Positions 49,460 to 58,337 of a stretch of 64,000 nucleotides of DNA are shown here, piece by piece. Every line of letters begins with the position of its first letter. Position 1 is the stretch's first letter. Origin of the DNA: Shouchella rhizosphaerae (GTDB lineage Bacteria; Bacillota; Bacilli; Bacillales; Bacillaceae_D); assembly GCF_900142675.1 (NCBI RefSeq), contig NZ_FRBS01000002.1, forward strand, positions 1 through 64,000. The letters are read 5' to 3'. Position numbers and translations under genes: made by a program. The notes under the pieces are model-generated. The model did not search any database. It saw only the letters and a list, made by a program, of their open reading frames with translations, and was not told where the DNA came from.

Positions 49460-50092
49460 ATGAACGTGGACATGTTATTGAAAGATGTTGCTTATGAAAA
49501 AATTAAAGAAAAAATTTTAGAAGAGCATTACGAACCTGGCCAGTTTTTATCGGAGCGAACGTTAATCGATGAGCTCGGCATGAGCAAAACGCCGATTAAA
49601 AATGCATTGGTGCGGCTGGAATCGGAAGGGTTTGTGACCGTTTCTTCTAAGCAAGGCATCATCGTTGTCGATATATCGATCGAACGGATCAATGATATTT
49701 ACAATTTGCGGATTGCGTTAGAGACGTTTAATTGCCAGGAAATTTATAAGCGCATAACAGATGACCAAATTAACGAGTTAGAAGAGAATGTCGAAGCAAC
49801 GAAAGTGGCTGCGGCTAATAAAGATGTGAAGGCATTTGCCACTTTGGATCATGAGTTTCATTTAGCGATAAGCGAGTTTGCTGGAAACAGTGAGATCACG
49901 AAAATTTTATTAAATTATCAGGACCATTTGCGGAGAATTACGCTCCGGCATTTACGGAAAGACCCTGAGCGAGTCAAAAAATTCTATACGGAGCATGTCG
50001 ACATTTTAAATGCATTGAAAACCAAAAATGACAACTGCTCTGATTTGATGAAAAAGCACTTGTACGAATCAAAGATGATGTATTTTCAATGA
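49460..50092 (+). CDS. GntR-family regulator with FCD domain
   Basis: This 210-residue protein has an N-terminal winged helix (GQFLSERTLIDELGMSKTPIKNAL, around residues 25-50) and a helical C-terminal FCD effector domain. The likely metal/ligand residues are in DHEFHLAISEFAGN and HVDILNAL. FCD regulators usually bind an organic acid from the pathway they control. The start is uncertain: ATG 49460 is very close to the SD AAAGGA, and GTG 49466 or ATG 49472 in the same frame have better spacing. It lies ten bases after the kinase gene and is probably co-transcribed. Confidence 0.88.
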   Translation: MNVDMLLKDVAYEKIKEKILEEHYEPGQFLSERTLIDELGMSKTPIKNALVRLESEGFVTVSSKQGIIVVDISIERINDIYNLRIALETFNCQEIYKRITDDQINELEENVEATKVAAANKDVKAFATLDHEFHLAISEFAGNSEITKILLNYQDHLRRITLRHLRKDPERVKKFYTEHVDILNALKTKNDNCSDLMKKHLYESKMMYFQ

Positions 50093-50122
50093 TTGGTTGG
50101 TGCAATAAGGAGAGAAACGACG

Positions 50123-51157
50123 ATGAAAGCTGTTTTTGTAGACGATGCAGAAAAAATTAACATCAAAGAAATCGACATACCGGTCGTGAAGGACAATGAC
50201 GTGCTCATTAAAGTGGCCGTGGCCGGTATTTGTGGATCGGACATTCATACGTATAAAGGATTGCACCCGTTTCGAAAACCGCCTGTCGTCATTGGTCATG
50301 AAGTGGCTGGCGAAGTTGTGAGCGTTGGCAAAGCGGTAAAACGTGTTCAAGTTGGAGACCGGGTAACGGTTGAACCGCAAATTGGCACGGGAGAGAGCGA
50401 AGGCGTGATGACAGGCCAGGCGAACTTGTCCGATAAGCGTTTGGCTCCGGGCATGGGCGATTGGCTTGGGACAATGGCTGAATACTTCGTCTCTCCTGAG
50501 GCGCAAGTGATTAAGCTGCCCGATACGGTCAGTTATGAAAAAGGGGTGTTAGTTGAGCCGTTGGCGGTTGGTGTCCATGCTGCACGTAAAGGGGATATCC
50601 AACCAGGGGACCGTGTCGCGATTTTAGGTGCTGGACCGATTGGCTTGTTGACGCTTATAGCGGTAAAAGCGAAAGGCGCCTCACACGTTGTGGTGACCGA
50701 TGTGTTAGACTACTCCCTTGATGTTGCCAAACAAATGGGGGCAACGGCCGCGATTAATATAAAGGGCAAGCCGGATTGGATTGAGGAAGCAAAGAGTCAA
50801 GTCGGCCGGTCATTCGATAAAGTGCTAATTACCGCTGGCGTGCCAGGCATCGTTAATGATTCATTAAACTTACTAAAAAAAGGGGGACGTGCTGTAACGG
50901 TCGCGATGTTTCATGGCCAACAAGATTTTGATGTGGAACAACTACAGCAAAATGAAAAAGAAATTGTTGGCTGCATGACGTACAATCGTCCCGATACGGA
51001 AGAAGCGTTGGATATCATCGCCAAAGGTGCGCTTCCAGTTGAAAAAGTGATTTCTCATCAATTGTCTTACGAACAGGCTGGCAAAGGGTTTGAAATGGTC
51101 GATAAAAAGCAAGACAACTCTGTAAAAGTGATTGTTTCATTTGAACAGGAGGGCTAA
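50123..51157 (+). CDS. Zinc-type medium-chain dehydrogenase
   Basis: This 344-residue oxidoreductase is of the alcohol/sorbitol dehydrogenase family. Catalytic zinc ligands are in AGICGSDIHTYKG and GHEVAGEV, and the NAD-binding fold shows VAILGAGPIGLLTL. The usual structural-zinc cluster of four Cys between residues 90 and 115 is absent (VEPQIGTGESEGVMTG instead), as in some sorbitol-dehydrogenase-like members. I chose ATG 50123 after AAGGAGAG. In this operon it may oxidise the sugar acid hydroxyl, a step done in known tetronate pathways by an unrelated LtnD-type dehydrogenase. Confidence 0.9.
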   Translation: MKAVFVDDAEKINIKEIDIPVVKDNDVLIKVAVAGICGSDIHTYKGLHPFRKPPVVIGHEVAGEVVSVGKAVKRVQVGDRVTVEPQIGTGESEGVMTGQANLSDKRLAPGMGDWLGTMAEYFVSPEAQVIKLPDTVSYEKGVLVEPLAVGVHAARKGDIQPGDRVAILGAGPIGLLTLIAVKAKGASHVVVTDVLDYSLDVAKQMGATAAINIKGKPDWIEEAKSQVGRSFDKVLITAGVPGIVNDSLNLLKKGGRAVTVAMFHGQQDFDVEQLQQNEKEIVGCMTYNRPDTEEALDIIAKGALPVEKVISHQLSYEQAGKGFEMVDKKQDNSVKVIVSFEQEG

Positions 51158-51160
51158 AGG

Positions 51161-52150
51161 ATGACAAGAAAACAGTGGTTATGGCCTGTTGCAGCTATCG
51201 CCCTTGTTTTAACTGGCTGCAACGTTGGGCATGCAAATGAAGGCGAGCCGAAAAAGCTACGTCTTGGCCATATTCAAAGTGAGTCGAATGCGTGGCATAA
51301 AGGCTCACTCAAATTTGCCGAATTGGTGCATGAAAAAACAGGCGGCTCTGTCAAGGTAGAGGTTTATCCAAGCTCTACTCTTGGCGCCGACCGCGACTTG
51401 GTTGAGGGCATGCAAATTGGCTCTGTTGATTTTGCGTTAGTCGCTGGCGTGATGTCTAACTTTTATGAACCCTATTCGATCTTAGAGCTCCCTTATCTAT
51501 TCGAAGATTTGAATCATTTAGAGGAATTTGTCTATGGAGAAGATGGTAAGCGATTGCAAGAAGAGACGTTAGAAGCAACAGGGGTAAGAGGGCTGGAGTT
51601 TTGGCTCCGTGGAGCACGGCAGCTAACAACCAATAAGCTTGTGGAGTCACCTGAAGACCTTCGCGGCGTAAAAATTCGTGTACCAAACATTGAGGCGTCT
51701 GTAGAAGGCTGGCAGGCAATGGGGGCAAGCCCGACACCGATGAACTTTGGTGAAGTGTATTCTTCTTTGCAGACAGGTGTGATTGACGCCCAAGAAAATC
51801 CAATTGAGTTCACCGCAAGTGCGAGAATTCATGAAGTCCAAGACTATCTTGTGATGACGGACCACGTTTTTGGTTATGTGCAACTATTAATGAGTGACAA
51901 AACGTACCAAGAGTTAACAGAGGACGAACAGCAAGCGGTCATGGAAGCGGCTGAAGAAGCGCGTATGTACCAAAATGAAATCGTTTCCGCGGAAGAAGAG
52001 AGCGCTTTGCAAATGATGCTCGATGAAGGTGTCGAGCAAATCGAAGTCGATCAAGAGCCGTTTCGTGAGTCTGTTCAACGTGTCAATGAGAGATTAGCTG
52101 ATAAATACGGGAGAGAACTTTACGACACGATCCAAGGTATGAGGGAGTAA
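51161..52150 (+). CDS. dctP: TRAP transporter substrate-binding protein DctP
   Basis: This 329-residue lipoprotein is the extracytoplasmic solute receptor of a TRAP transporter. The lipobox is LTGC with Cys20. After the signal come KLRLGHIQSESNAWHKGSLKF and the substrate-binding region with LEFWLRGARQLTTNKL and GVKIRVPN. The conserved Arg in the KIRVPN region normally binds the substrate carboxylate, so the cargo is an organic acid. It lies three bases after the dehydrogenase gene. Confidence 0.93.
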   Translation: MTRKQWLWPVAAIALVLTGCNVGHANEGEPKKLRLGHIQSESNAWHKGSLKFAELVHEKTGGSVKVEVYPSSTLGADRDLVEGMQIGSVDFALVAGVMSNFYEPYSILELPYLFEDLNHLEEFVYGEDGKRLQEETLEATGVRGLEFWLRGARQLTTNKLVESPEDLRGVKIRVPNIEASVEGWQAMGASPTPMNFGEVYSSLQTGVIDAQENPIEFTASARIHEVQDYLVMTDHVFGYVQLLMSDKTYQELTEDEQQAVMEAAEEARMYQNEIVSAEEESALQMMLDEGVEQIEVDQEPFRESVQRVNERLADKYGRELYDTIQGMRE

Positions 52151-52154
52151 CGCT

Positions 52155-52661
52155 ATGAATACGTACATTCGAATCATTGATGGTATTAATAATGGGGTTA
52201 AGTCGATTGTATCTGTGATGTTGGCGATTTTAGCAGTGCTTGTTGTTTTACAAGTGATGACACGGTTTGTGATTAATGTGCCCCTTGCATGGACAGAGGA
52301 AATTGCTCGTTATTTAATGATTTATATTGTATTTCTAGGGTCCGGGCTAGCGATGCGCCATAATCAGCATATTGCCATCGATTTTTTGTTAGATGTCATT
52401 CCCCATAAAAACAAAGCGAGATTGCAAACGATTATTTTATCAATATGCGCTGTATTTTGCCTTGTTTTAGCTTACTACGGAGCCCAGTTAACGCTCATAG
52501 TTGTTGACCAGTCCACCCCGACGTTGCAATATTCAATGGCCTGGGCCTATGCAGCAATTCCCCTTGGTGCCCTATTAATGTTATTAAACATTGTCGCCTT
52601 GCTTTTGAAACCAAATAAGGTTGAAGACAGTGTAGACAGAATAGTTGGTGAGAACAAATGA
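52155..52661 (+). CDS. dctQ: TRAP transporter small membrane subunit DctQ
   Basis: This 168-residue protein has four membrane helices and the DctQ signature VPLAWTEEIARYLMIYIVFLG with LAMRHNQHIAIDFL. It bridges the large subunit and the receptor. It begins five bases after dctP, and its stop overlaps dctM by four bases. Confidence 0.93.
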   Translation: MNTYIRIIDGINNGVKSIVSVMLAILAVLVVLQVMTRFVINVPLAWTEEIARYLMIYIVFLGSGLAMRHNQHIAIDFLLDVIPHKNKARLQTIILSICAVFCLVLAYYGAQLTLIVVDQSTPTLQYSMAWAYAAIPLGALLMLLNIVALLLKPNKVEDSVDRIVGENK

Positions 52662-53932
52662 TCATCGTTTTACTTGTATCGTTACTCGTCCTCTTCTTTA
52701 TCGGCGTGCCAGTAGCGATTGCGCTCGGTTTATCGACGAGTATGGCCATGATTGTAGCAGGCGATGTTCCTTTATTAACGCTTGCACAACGAGCGTTTGT
52801 GTCACTCGATTCGTTTCCGTTGCTAGCGATTCCATTATTTATTTTGGCTGGCGTCATCATGGAATACGGCGGCATCTCGCAACGGCTTATTAACCTCGCC
52901 AATGCCCTTACTGGCCATTTAACAGGAGGACTAGCCGTTGTTACGGTTGTGACAACAATGTTTTTTGCCGCTATATCAGGTTCAAGTGTCGCTGCGACTG
53001 CCGCTTTAGGGGCAATTTTAGTGCCTGCGATGATTAGCAGAGGGTACGAAAAAGAATTTTCAGGAGGCGTGCAAGCTGTATCAGGGACACTTGGCATTAT
53101 TATGCCGCCGAGCATCCCATTGATTTTGTATGGCACAGCAGTCGGGGCATCGATTGGCGACTTGTTTATTGCTGGAATGGTCCCTGGCATCCTTATTGGC
53201 ATTGGTCTAATTGTAACTGTTTATATAATTGCCAAAAAACGGAACTATGCAAAAGAAGACAAGAAAAGTGGAAAAGAAATTGGTACAGCGTTTGTAAAAG
53301 CGATTCCGGCACTGATTATGCCTGTAATCATTTTAGGCGGTATTTATACAGGTGTGTTTACGGCAACGGAGGCTGCCGGTGTAGCTGTTGCCTACGCCTT
53401 TATTGTAGGGGTGTTTGTCTATAGGGCGATCACGTTTACGAAAATCAAAATGATTTTGTCTCAAGCATCGGTAACAACGGCAACCATTATGCTTATTTTG
53501 GCGACAGCGGGCTTGTTTAGTTGGATTTTAACGATTGAGAATGTACCGCAGCAAGTGGCAAGCGTCATTACGTCGATTTCCGAAAATCCATGGGTATTTC
53601 TCGGTATCGTTGTTCTATTGCTCCTCCTCGTAGGCATGTTTATGGAAACAAATGCATCGATTATTATTTTGGCGCCGATTCTTGTGCCAGTGGCATCGGA
53701 ATTAGGGATTGACCCTGTTCACTTCGGCATCGTCATGATTGTCACACTTGCCATCGGCATGGTCACGCCGCCACTTGGGCTCAATCTCTTTGTTGTATCA
53801 AAAATCGCCAACTTAAGGATGGATCGGTTAACGATTAGCCTCATTCCCTTTTACATCACTATATTGATCTGTCTATTGATTGTTACGTTTATTCCGTCTC
53901 TCACAATGACCGTTGTAGAGTGGATGAAATAA
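52658..53932 (+). CDS. dctM: TRAP transporter large membrane subunit DctM
   Basis: This 424-residue protein with about twelve membrane helices is the ion-coupled translocator of the TRAP system. Typical segments are PLLAIPLFILAGVIMEYGGI, AISGSSVAATAALGAILVP, GTLGIIMPPSIPLILYG and the C-terminal IVTLAIGMVTPPLGLNLFVV. TRAP transporters usually use a sodium gradient, which suits an alkaliphile; that is inference. ATG 52658 overlaps the dctQ stop. Confidence 0.95.
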   Translation: MIIVLLVSLLVLFFIGVPVAIALGLSTSMAMIVAGDVPLLTLAQRAFVSLDSFPLLAIPLFILAGVIMEYGGISQRLINLANALTGHLTGGLAVVTVVTTMFFAAISGSSVAATAALGAILVPAMISRGYEKEFSGGVQAVSGTLGIIMPPSIPLILYGTAVGASIGDLFIAGMVPGILIGIGLIVTVYIIAKKRNYAKEDKKSGKEIGTAFVKAIPALIMPVIILGGIYTGVFTATEAAGVAVAYAFIVGVFVYRAITFTKIKMILSQASVTTATIMLILATAGLFSWILTIENVPQQVASVITSISENPWVFLGIVVLLLLLVGMFMETNASIIILAPILVPVASELGIDPVHFGIVMIVTLAIGMVTPPLGLNLFVVSKIANLRMDRLTISLIPFYITILICLLIVTFIPSLTMTVVEWMK

Positions 53933-53957
53933 TCAAAGTGAAAAAGGAGCGTTATAT

Positions 53958-54614
53958 ATGCAAAACGATTCGATTTTGCAAGACTTGCAAAAGACAGGCT
54001 TGTTTATGATGGAAAAAAACCTCGCTTGGGGAACAGCAGGGAATATTAGTGCAAAATGTGAAGATGGCTATTTAATTTCCGCTACTGGGACCTATTTAGG
54101 CGAATTAGAGGTAGAGGATTTTGCTTATTGCCAAGGAGGAGAGCATCTTGCTGGCAAAAAGCCTTCAAAGGAATATGTAATGCATGAAGGCATTTACGAA
54201 CAGCGGCCAGAAATCGGGGCGGTTCTCCACTCATCCCCGTTTTATAGCACATTGATCGCCAACAGCGACCTTCATTTGCCATCGAACTACTTTGTCGAGT
54301 CGATGTATTACTTAGAGAGAATTGTGCGTATTCCTTACTATCAGCCAGGCAGTAAAGAGCTAGCCCAAGCCGTTAAAGAGAGAGCAAAGGAGGCAAATGT
54401 CTTTCTGCTAGAGAACCACGGCATTATCGTCTGCGATGTGAATCTGAAAGAAGCACGCACGGCGTTGCAAACGCTTGAATACACAGCGCGCATGCATATC
54501 ACAGCATTAGAGAAAGGCATAACCATCAACGGTTTAAGTGACGATACAGTCCATCAGTTTCTTCATCACTCCGGCTATAAACCGGTAAGACAGTGGGGAG
54601 AACCCAAACAATAA
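53958..54614 (+). CDS. Class II aldolase/adducin family protein
   Basis: This 218-residue protein is a class II (metal-dependent) aldolase-type enzyme like fuculose-phosphate aldolase or OtnC. The fold signature is NLAWGTAGNISAKCEDGYLISATG. Metal ligands are expected in VLHSSPFYSTLIA and LLENHGIIVCD. Next to a DUF1537 kinase it is likely to split or decarboxylate the phosphorylated keto acid, as OtnC does. No isomerase of the OtnI type is seen in the operon. A terminator follows. Confidence 0.9.
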   Translation: MQNDSILQDLQKTGLFMMEKNLAWGTAGNISAKCEDGYLISATGTYLGELEVEDFAYCQGGEHLAGKKPSKEYVMHEGIYEQRPEIGAVLHSSPFYSTLIANSDLHLPSNYFVESMYYLERIVRIPYYQPGSKELAQAVKERAKEANVFLLENHGIIVCDVNLKEARTALQTLEYTARMHITALEKGITINGLSDDTVHQFLHHSGYKPVRQWGEPKQ

Positions 54615-54618
54615 ATGT

Positions 54619-54650
54619 AAAACAGGTTGCAGGAAGCAGCCTGTTTTTTT
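54619..54650 (+). terminator. Terminator of the acid-sugar operon
   Basis: AAACAGGTTGC pairs with GCAGCCTGTTT (one G-T pair) around AGGAA, followed by TTTT. Confidence 0.85.
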
Positions 54651-54720
54651 GATGAACCGTAGTGTAAGAAGATACAAACCTATTCTTTAGGAACAAATTG
54701 AAGATTGAATTGAAATACAA

Positions 54721-54749
54721 TTGACGCATTACATAAAAGCGATTACAAT
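54721..54749 (+). promoter_or_regulatory. Promoter of the 87-residue membrane protein gene
   Basis: TTGACG (54721-54726), 17-base spacer, TACAAT (54744-54749). Confidence 0.65.
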
Positions 54750-54790
54750 AAAGGGAAAATTATTCTAATATGTTTGAATAAGGGGATTTT

Positions 54791-55054
54791 ATGCATATTT
54801 TCAGATCGATCATTGTCTTTATTACTTTTCAAGTTGTCTTTATTGTGGTTGATATTATTGGCTGGGAACCCAATCGTAACAGATTGTATGAACTAGTGAT
54901 CGGATTTCCACCGATCCGATTTTTTGAAGAAACATTTGCCCCATACAAAATGCTGGAGTTCAATATTATGACAGCAGGATTTCTAATTGCTTTACTAGCA
55001 AGTATTATTTCCCAACTATGGTCACGTTCGTCAAAAGAAACTCACAACAAATGA
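54791..55054 (+). CDS. 87-residue membrane protein of unknown function
   Basis: This small protein has two hydrophobic helices: IIVFITFQVVFIVVDIIG near the start and IMTAGFLIALLASIIS near the end, with a charged loop between. ATG 54791 follows the SD AAGGGGA, and a good promoter lies about 40 bases upstream, so it is likely expressed. I do not recognise the family. An ABC exporter gene pair follows after about 120 bases. Confidence 0.75.
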   Translation: MHIFRSIIVFITFQVVFIVVDIIGWEPNRNRLYELVIGFPPIRFFEETFAPYKMLEFNIMTAGFLIALLASIISQLWSRSSKETHNK

Positions 55055-55176
55055 AATCGCATGACAAACTTTAGCAGTACGCTTAAAAGTCTGTGATTTA
55101 TGAATTAAAAATAAAATCTTGAAATGAGATGGTTTACACCTCTGATAATAGGAATCTATACAAAAGGAGAATCACG

Positions 55177-56025
55177 ATGTCAGTGCTCTTGAAAGTGGAA
55201 AACTTGAACAAATCTTATCCTGATTCTGCATTTGAGCTGCAAGACGTGTCTTTTTCGATACCGTATGGCTCGATTGTTGGGTTTATCGGCGACAATGGAG
55301 CTGGAAAATCGACAACGATGGGGGCGATCATCGGCAATTTACATCGAAACAGCGGTTCGATAGTGATGGAGGGACTAGAAATTGACGGTGATCATCTTGC
55401 TTTAAAAAAAGACGTAGGTGTGGTATTTGACACGATGAAGTTGCCTACTTCATTAACGATTCGTAAGTTAAGCAAAGTCTTGAAGCATATTTATAAGGAA
55501 TGGGATCAGCGATTATTTAACGAGTACATAACGATGTTTTCATTGCCGGAAAATCAGAAAATCGGAAAGTTTTCAAGAGGGATGTCGATGAAGTTATCGA
55601 TGGCGGTTGCATTATCCCACAATCCAAAATTATTAATTTTAGATGAAGCGACGGCTGGGTTAGACCCCTCAGGAAGACACGATGTATTGGAGATTCTATC
55701 TAAATTCGTTAAAGACAAAACGCGCAGTGTCTTGCTGTCTTCCCACATCACGAGCGATATTGAAAAAATTGCCGATTACCTTATGTTCATTAAAAACGGG
55801 GAAATCATTTTAAACGTAAGCAAGGACAAATTACTAAATGACTTTGCCGTTATCGAATGCACGAAGGAAGAATTCGAAAAAGTAGAACCAGTCGCTTTTA
55901 GGAAGAAAAATGAGTTGTATGAAGTTTTCATTTCAGATCAGCAAGTAGCTTCATCAACAATGAAGAGGAAGAAGTTTTCAATTGATGATATTACGCTTTT
56001 ATTGATGAGAGGTGAAAGGAAATGA
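55177..56025 (+). CDS. ABC transporter ATP-binding protein, YtrB-like
   Basis: This 282-residue protein is the ATPase of a two-gene ABC-2-type exporter. Walker A is GDNGAGKSTT, the signature is FSRGMSMKLSMAVALS and Walker B is LLILDEATAGLDP, followed by the switch His in SSHITSD. I chose ATG 55177 after AAAAGGAG. The closest named relative by organisation is YtrB of B. subtilis, whose operon begins with a GntR-type repressor; none is present here. The substrate is unknown. Confidence 0.9.
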   Translation: MSVLLKVENLNKSYPDSAFELQDVSFSIPYGSIVGFIGDNGAGKSTTMGAIIGNLHRNSGSIVMEGLEIDGDHLALKKDVGVVFDTMKLPTSLTIRKLSKVLKHIYKEWDQRLFNEYITMFSLPENQKIGKFSRGMSMKLSMAVALSHNPKLLILDEATAGLDPSGRHDVLEILSKFVKDKTRSVLLSSHITSDIEKIADYLMFIKNGEIILNVSKDKLLNDFAVIECTKEEFEKVEPVAFRKKNELYEVFISDQQVASSTMKRKKFSIDDITLLLMRGERK

Positions 56026-56681
56026 AAGGCCTGTTGCTTAATCAGTATTTTTCTGTCGAAAAGAGTTTTTGGATGTATCTTTTTGGCAGTATTTTGCTTG
56101 TCGGCGCTCTATTTATGGTAGGGAACACGAGAATAGAAAGGGTTGCTACTTTTGTACCGATTGTGTTTATGGTGTCTCCTGCTCTCGAAGTATTAAAACA
56201 TGAATCAAGTTCAGGGTGGAATAAATTTGCTTTAACGCTTCCCCTTAAAAGAAGGCAAATTGTCCAAAGTCATTATCTCTTTTTTGTCTCATCGGTATTG
56301 ATCGGACTTGTTATTACTATGCTTCTTTTTAGTCTAGTTGAATTAATGAAAGGGAACGTTCTAACGTCTTCTTCCGTGAATTCCATTATGAATGCGATAG
56401 GGATCGGGCTTATAATGGGCGCTGTCGCTTATCCATTAACATACATGCTCGGGACTGAGAAGTCGGATACCGTGTTAATCACAGCCGTTTTTAGCTCAAT
56501 TGGATTGTTAATATTAGGCGGTTTCATATTCGGTATCCTTCTAGAGACGATTCCGTTAACATTTCTGCAACAAGGCAATCCAGATGTTTTGTTTTCGTTG
56601 GGGTATTTAACGATGGGCATTGTGATTTATTTGGTCTCTTATTTTTGGGCCATTAAGATTTATAAACAAAAAGAATATTAG
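56022..56681 (+). CDS. ABC-2 family transporter permease
   Basis: This 219-residue membrane protein with about six hydrophobic segments is of the short ABC-2 permease type. Its sequence MKGLLLNQYFSVEKSFWMYL and the central loop SGWNKFALTLPLKRRQIVQSH are typical of partners of YtrB-like ATPases. It overlaps the ATPase gene by four bases and ends before a strong terminator. The pair probably forms a homodimeric exporter. Confidence 0.88.
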   Translation: MKGLLLNQYFSVEKSFWMYLFGSILLVGALFMVGNTRIERVATFVPIVFMVSPALEVLKHESSSGWNKFALTLPLKRRQIVQSHYLFFVSSVLIGLVITMLLFSLVELMKGNVLTSSSVNSIMNAIGIGLIMGAVAYPLTYMLGTEKSDTVLITAVFSSIGLLILGGFIFGILLETIPLTFLQQGNPDVLFSLGYLTMGIVIYLVSYFWAIKIYKQKEY

Positions 56682-56688
56682 ACGGCGT

Positions 56689-56733
56689 AACGCCTACGGG
56701 ATTCAAAATCCCGTAGGCGTTAGGTTTGTTTAG
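56689..56733 (+). terminator. Terminator of the ABC exporter operon
   Basis: AACGCCTACGGGAT and ATCCCGTAGGCGTT are exact reverse complements around TCAAA, followed by AGGTTTGTTT. Confidence 0.8.
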
Positions 56734-56747
56734 ACAGAATCGAGAGC

Positions 56748-56984
56748 CTACCTTAAAAAAAGGCTAAGTGCCACTGTGATTAGTGCTAGGAAGATATAAA
56801 CAAGTCCTTTGCTTGTGTGATTTTGATGAATTTCTGTTATTCCTTTTATGGCAACTAATACAGCTAATACAACAACTACTGTGGTTATGACAAATGTAAA
56901 CCCGCCTGTCAAATTGCTAATGATTAGAGCAGGAATAGAAAAAATCGCGAAAACGGCCCATATTATACGTTCTTTCGTCTCCAA
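56748..56984 (-). CDS. 78-residue membrane protein of unknown function
   Basis: The minus-strand frame encodes three hydrophobic segments (IIWAVFAIFSIPALIIS, FTFVITTVVVVLAVLVA and LVYIFLALITVALSLFL). I chose TTG 56984 because AAAGGAG lies eight bases upstream; a longer frame from ATG 57038 has no SD. It is convergent with the ABC permease across the terminator. No family is recognised. Confidence 0.7.
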   Translation of the reverse strand: METKERIIWAVFAIFSIPALIISNLTGGFTFVITTVVVVLAVLVAIKGITEIHQNHTSKGLVYIFLALITVALSLFLR

Positions 56985-57398
56985 TTCAACCGCTCCTTTG
57001 GGAAGTAAAGATGTGTGCCCTACCTCTCTAATTACCATAGCGTTATTTGCTAAAACTCCTTATCTGCTAACATAAGGCCATAAGTGTATCGGTCCAATCA
57101 TTCATTCTCGATACAGGCTTATCCTCTTCCCCGTTCACACTAGTAAAATACTCGATTATACGGCTTGTATGGATAGCAGTCATAAAGATCGCCTTATTAG
57201 CCATTTTTTAATTAGTAGACTTGATAACCGCTATCTGATGGAATTTCTAAAAAGTTGCTGCAACGGTTATGGATCTACGTTAATCTATTAGTGAGTCATT
57301 TCAACAATGGCTGTTCGCCAACGTCATTCCAGGGATTTGGAAGTGGCTTTTTTCTTTTATACTAGTATATAGACTTACTCGTGAAAGTAGGATGCGCA
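56985..57398. other. Intergenic region before the TauE-like gene
   Basis: These 414 bases show no gene I can support. No strong terminator or promoter stands out; CAATGGCTG to the 57360 region may carry the promoter of the next gene. Confidence 0.4.
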
Positions 57399-58202
57399 GT
57401 GCTTATTTCGGTCGTTCTTTACTCATTAATCGGGATTTTGATTGGCATACTTTCAAGTTTATTTGGCTTTGGGGGAGGGTTTGTCGTTGTCCCTGTCTTG
57501 GTTGCGTTCTTGCCTGACTCCATTCCGCCAGATTATTTGATGCATACGGCTGTTGGTACGTCTCTTGCTGTAATGATCATTAACTCGTTCAATTCAACGT
57601 TCAACCATGCGAAAAAAGGCAATGTGAAGTGGGTTGTTTTTAAAGGGATGGTTTTCTATATTGCCATCGGTTCTTTAATAGGAGGAGTTAGTGCGGTCTA
57701 TATCAACAGCGATATTCTAAAGTTTGCCTTTATCGGTTTATTGTTGTACGTCATTGTAAGCAATCTATTAAAGAAAACATTTACTAACCATGTGGAGGAC
57801 CAAGATTTTCGGATGCCGAGCCGGAAATCAAGGGGGCCGGTAGGGGTTGGCATCGGGTTGATTTCAACGATGTTAGGTGTCGGCGGCAGTGTGATGACGA
57901 TTCCTTATTTCAGAAAGCAAGGGATGCGGATGTTGAATGCGGTCGCCCTTGCGACGCCGCTCGGCTTGCCGATTGCGATTGTGGGGGCATTCACTTTTTT
58001 AGTCACAGGTTTGCAAATAGAGGACATGCCTGGCTCCACGCTTGGGTTTATCTTTATTCCGGCTCTGTGTGGATTTACACTCGGTGGGTTTATTGGCGTA
58101 CCACTGGGGCGGTCGTGGGCGCAAAAAATCCCCGATGCCGTCTATTCCAAAGTGTATTTAATCTTGCTGGTCATTGTTGTCATCATGATGATGTTAGAAT
58201 AA
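57399..58202 (+). CDS. TauE/SafE-family membrane permease
   Basis: This protein of about 267 residues has around eight membrane segments in two repeats. The first holds IGILIGILSSLFGFGGGFVV and the second GVGIGLISTMLGVGGSVMTI, the duplicated glycine-rich signature of the TauE/SafE (DUF81) family. Members are proposed to export sulfite, sulfoacetate or other organosulfur anions. I chose GTG 57399, which has AGGA upstream; an in-frame GTG at 57381 has no SD. The substrate is unknown and no sulfur genes are adjacent. Confidence 0.88.
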   Translation: MLISVVLYSLIGILIGILSSLFGFGGGFVVVPVLVAFLPDSIPPDYLMHTAVGTSLAVMIINSFNSTFNHAKKGNVKWVVFKGMVFYIAIGSLIGGVSAVYINSDILKFAFIGLLLYVIVSNLLKKTFTNHVEDQDFRMPSRKSRGPVGVGIGLISTMLGVGGSVMTIPYFRKQGMRMLNAVALATPLGLPIAIVGAFTFLVTGLQIEDMPGSTLGFIFIPALCGFTLGGFIGVPLGRSWAQKIPDAVYSKVYLILLVIVVIMMMLE

Positions 58203-58214
58203 GCGTAAACGTGC

Positions 58215-58253
58215 CGCCTTTAAGAAAGGATTGATTCTTAAAGGCGGTTTGTC
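58215..58253 (+). terminator. Terminator after the TauE-like gene
   Basis: CCGCCTTTAAGAA and TTCTTAAAGGCGG are exact reverse complements around an eight-base loop, followed by TTTGTC. Confidence 0.8.
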
Positions 58254-58337
58254 TATATATAAAGAATGGTAGGAGCATAAAGGGGGGGAATAGGCGATAC
58301 ATAGGATGTTTTGCTTGAGCGCGGTTTCATTTATCGT

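Noticed and set aside
52495-53202. Minus-strand frame of 235 codons opposite dctQ-dctM
   Set aside because: It is antisense to two well-supported transporter genes, with no SD or recognisable motif.
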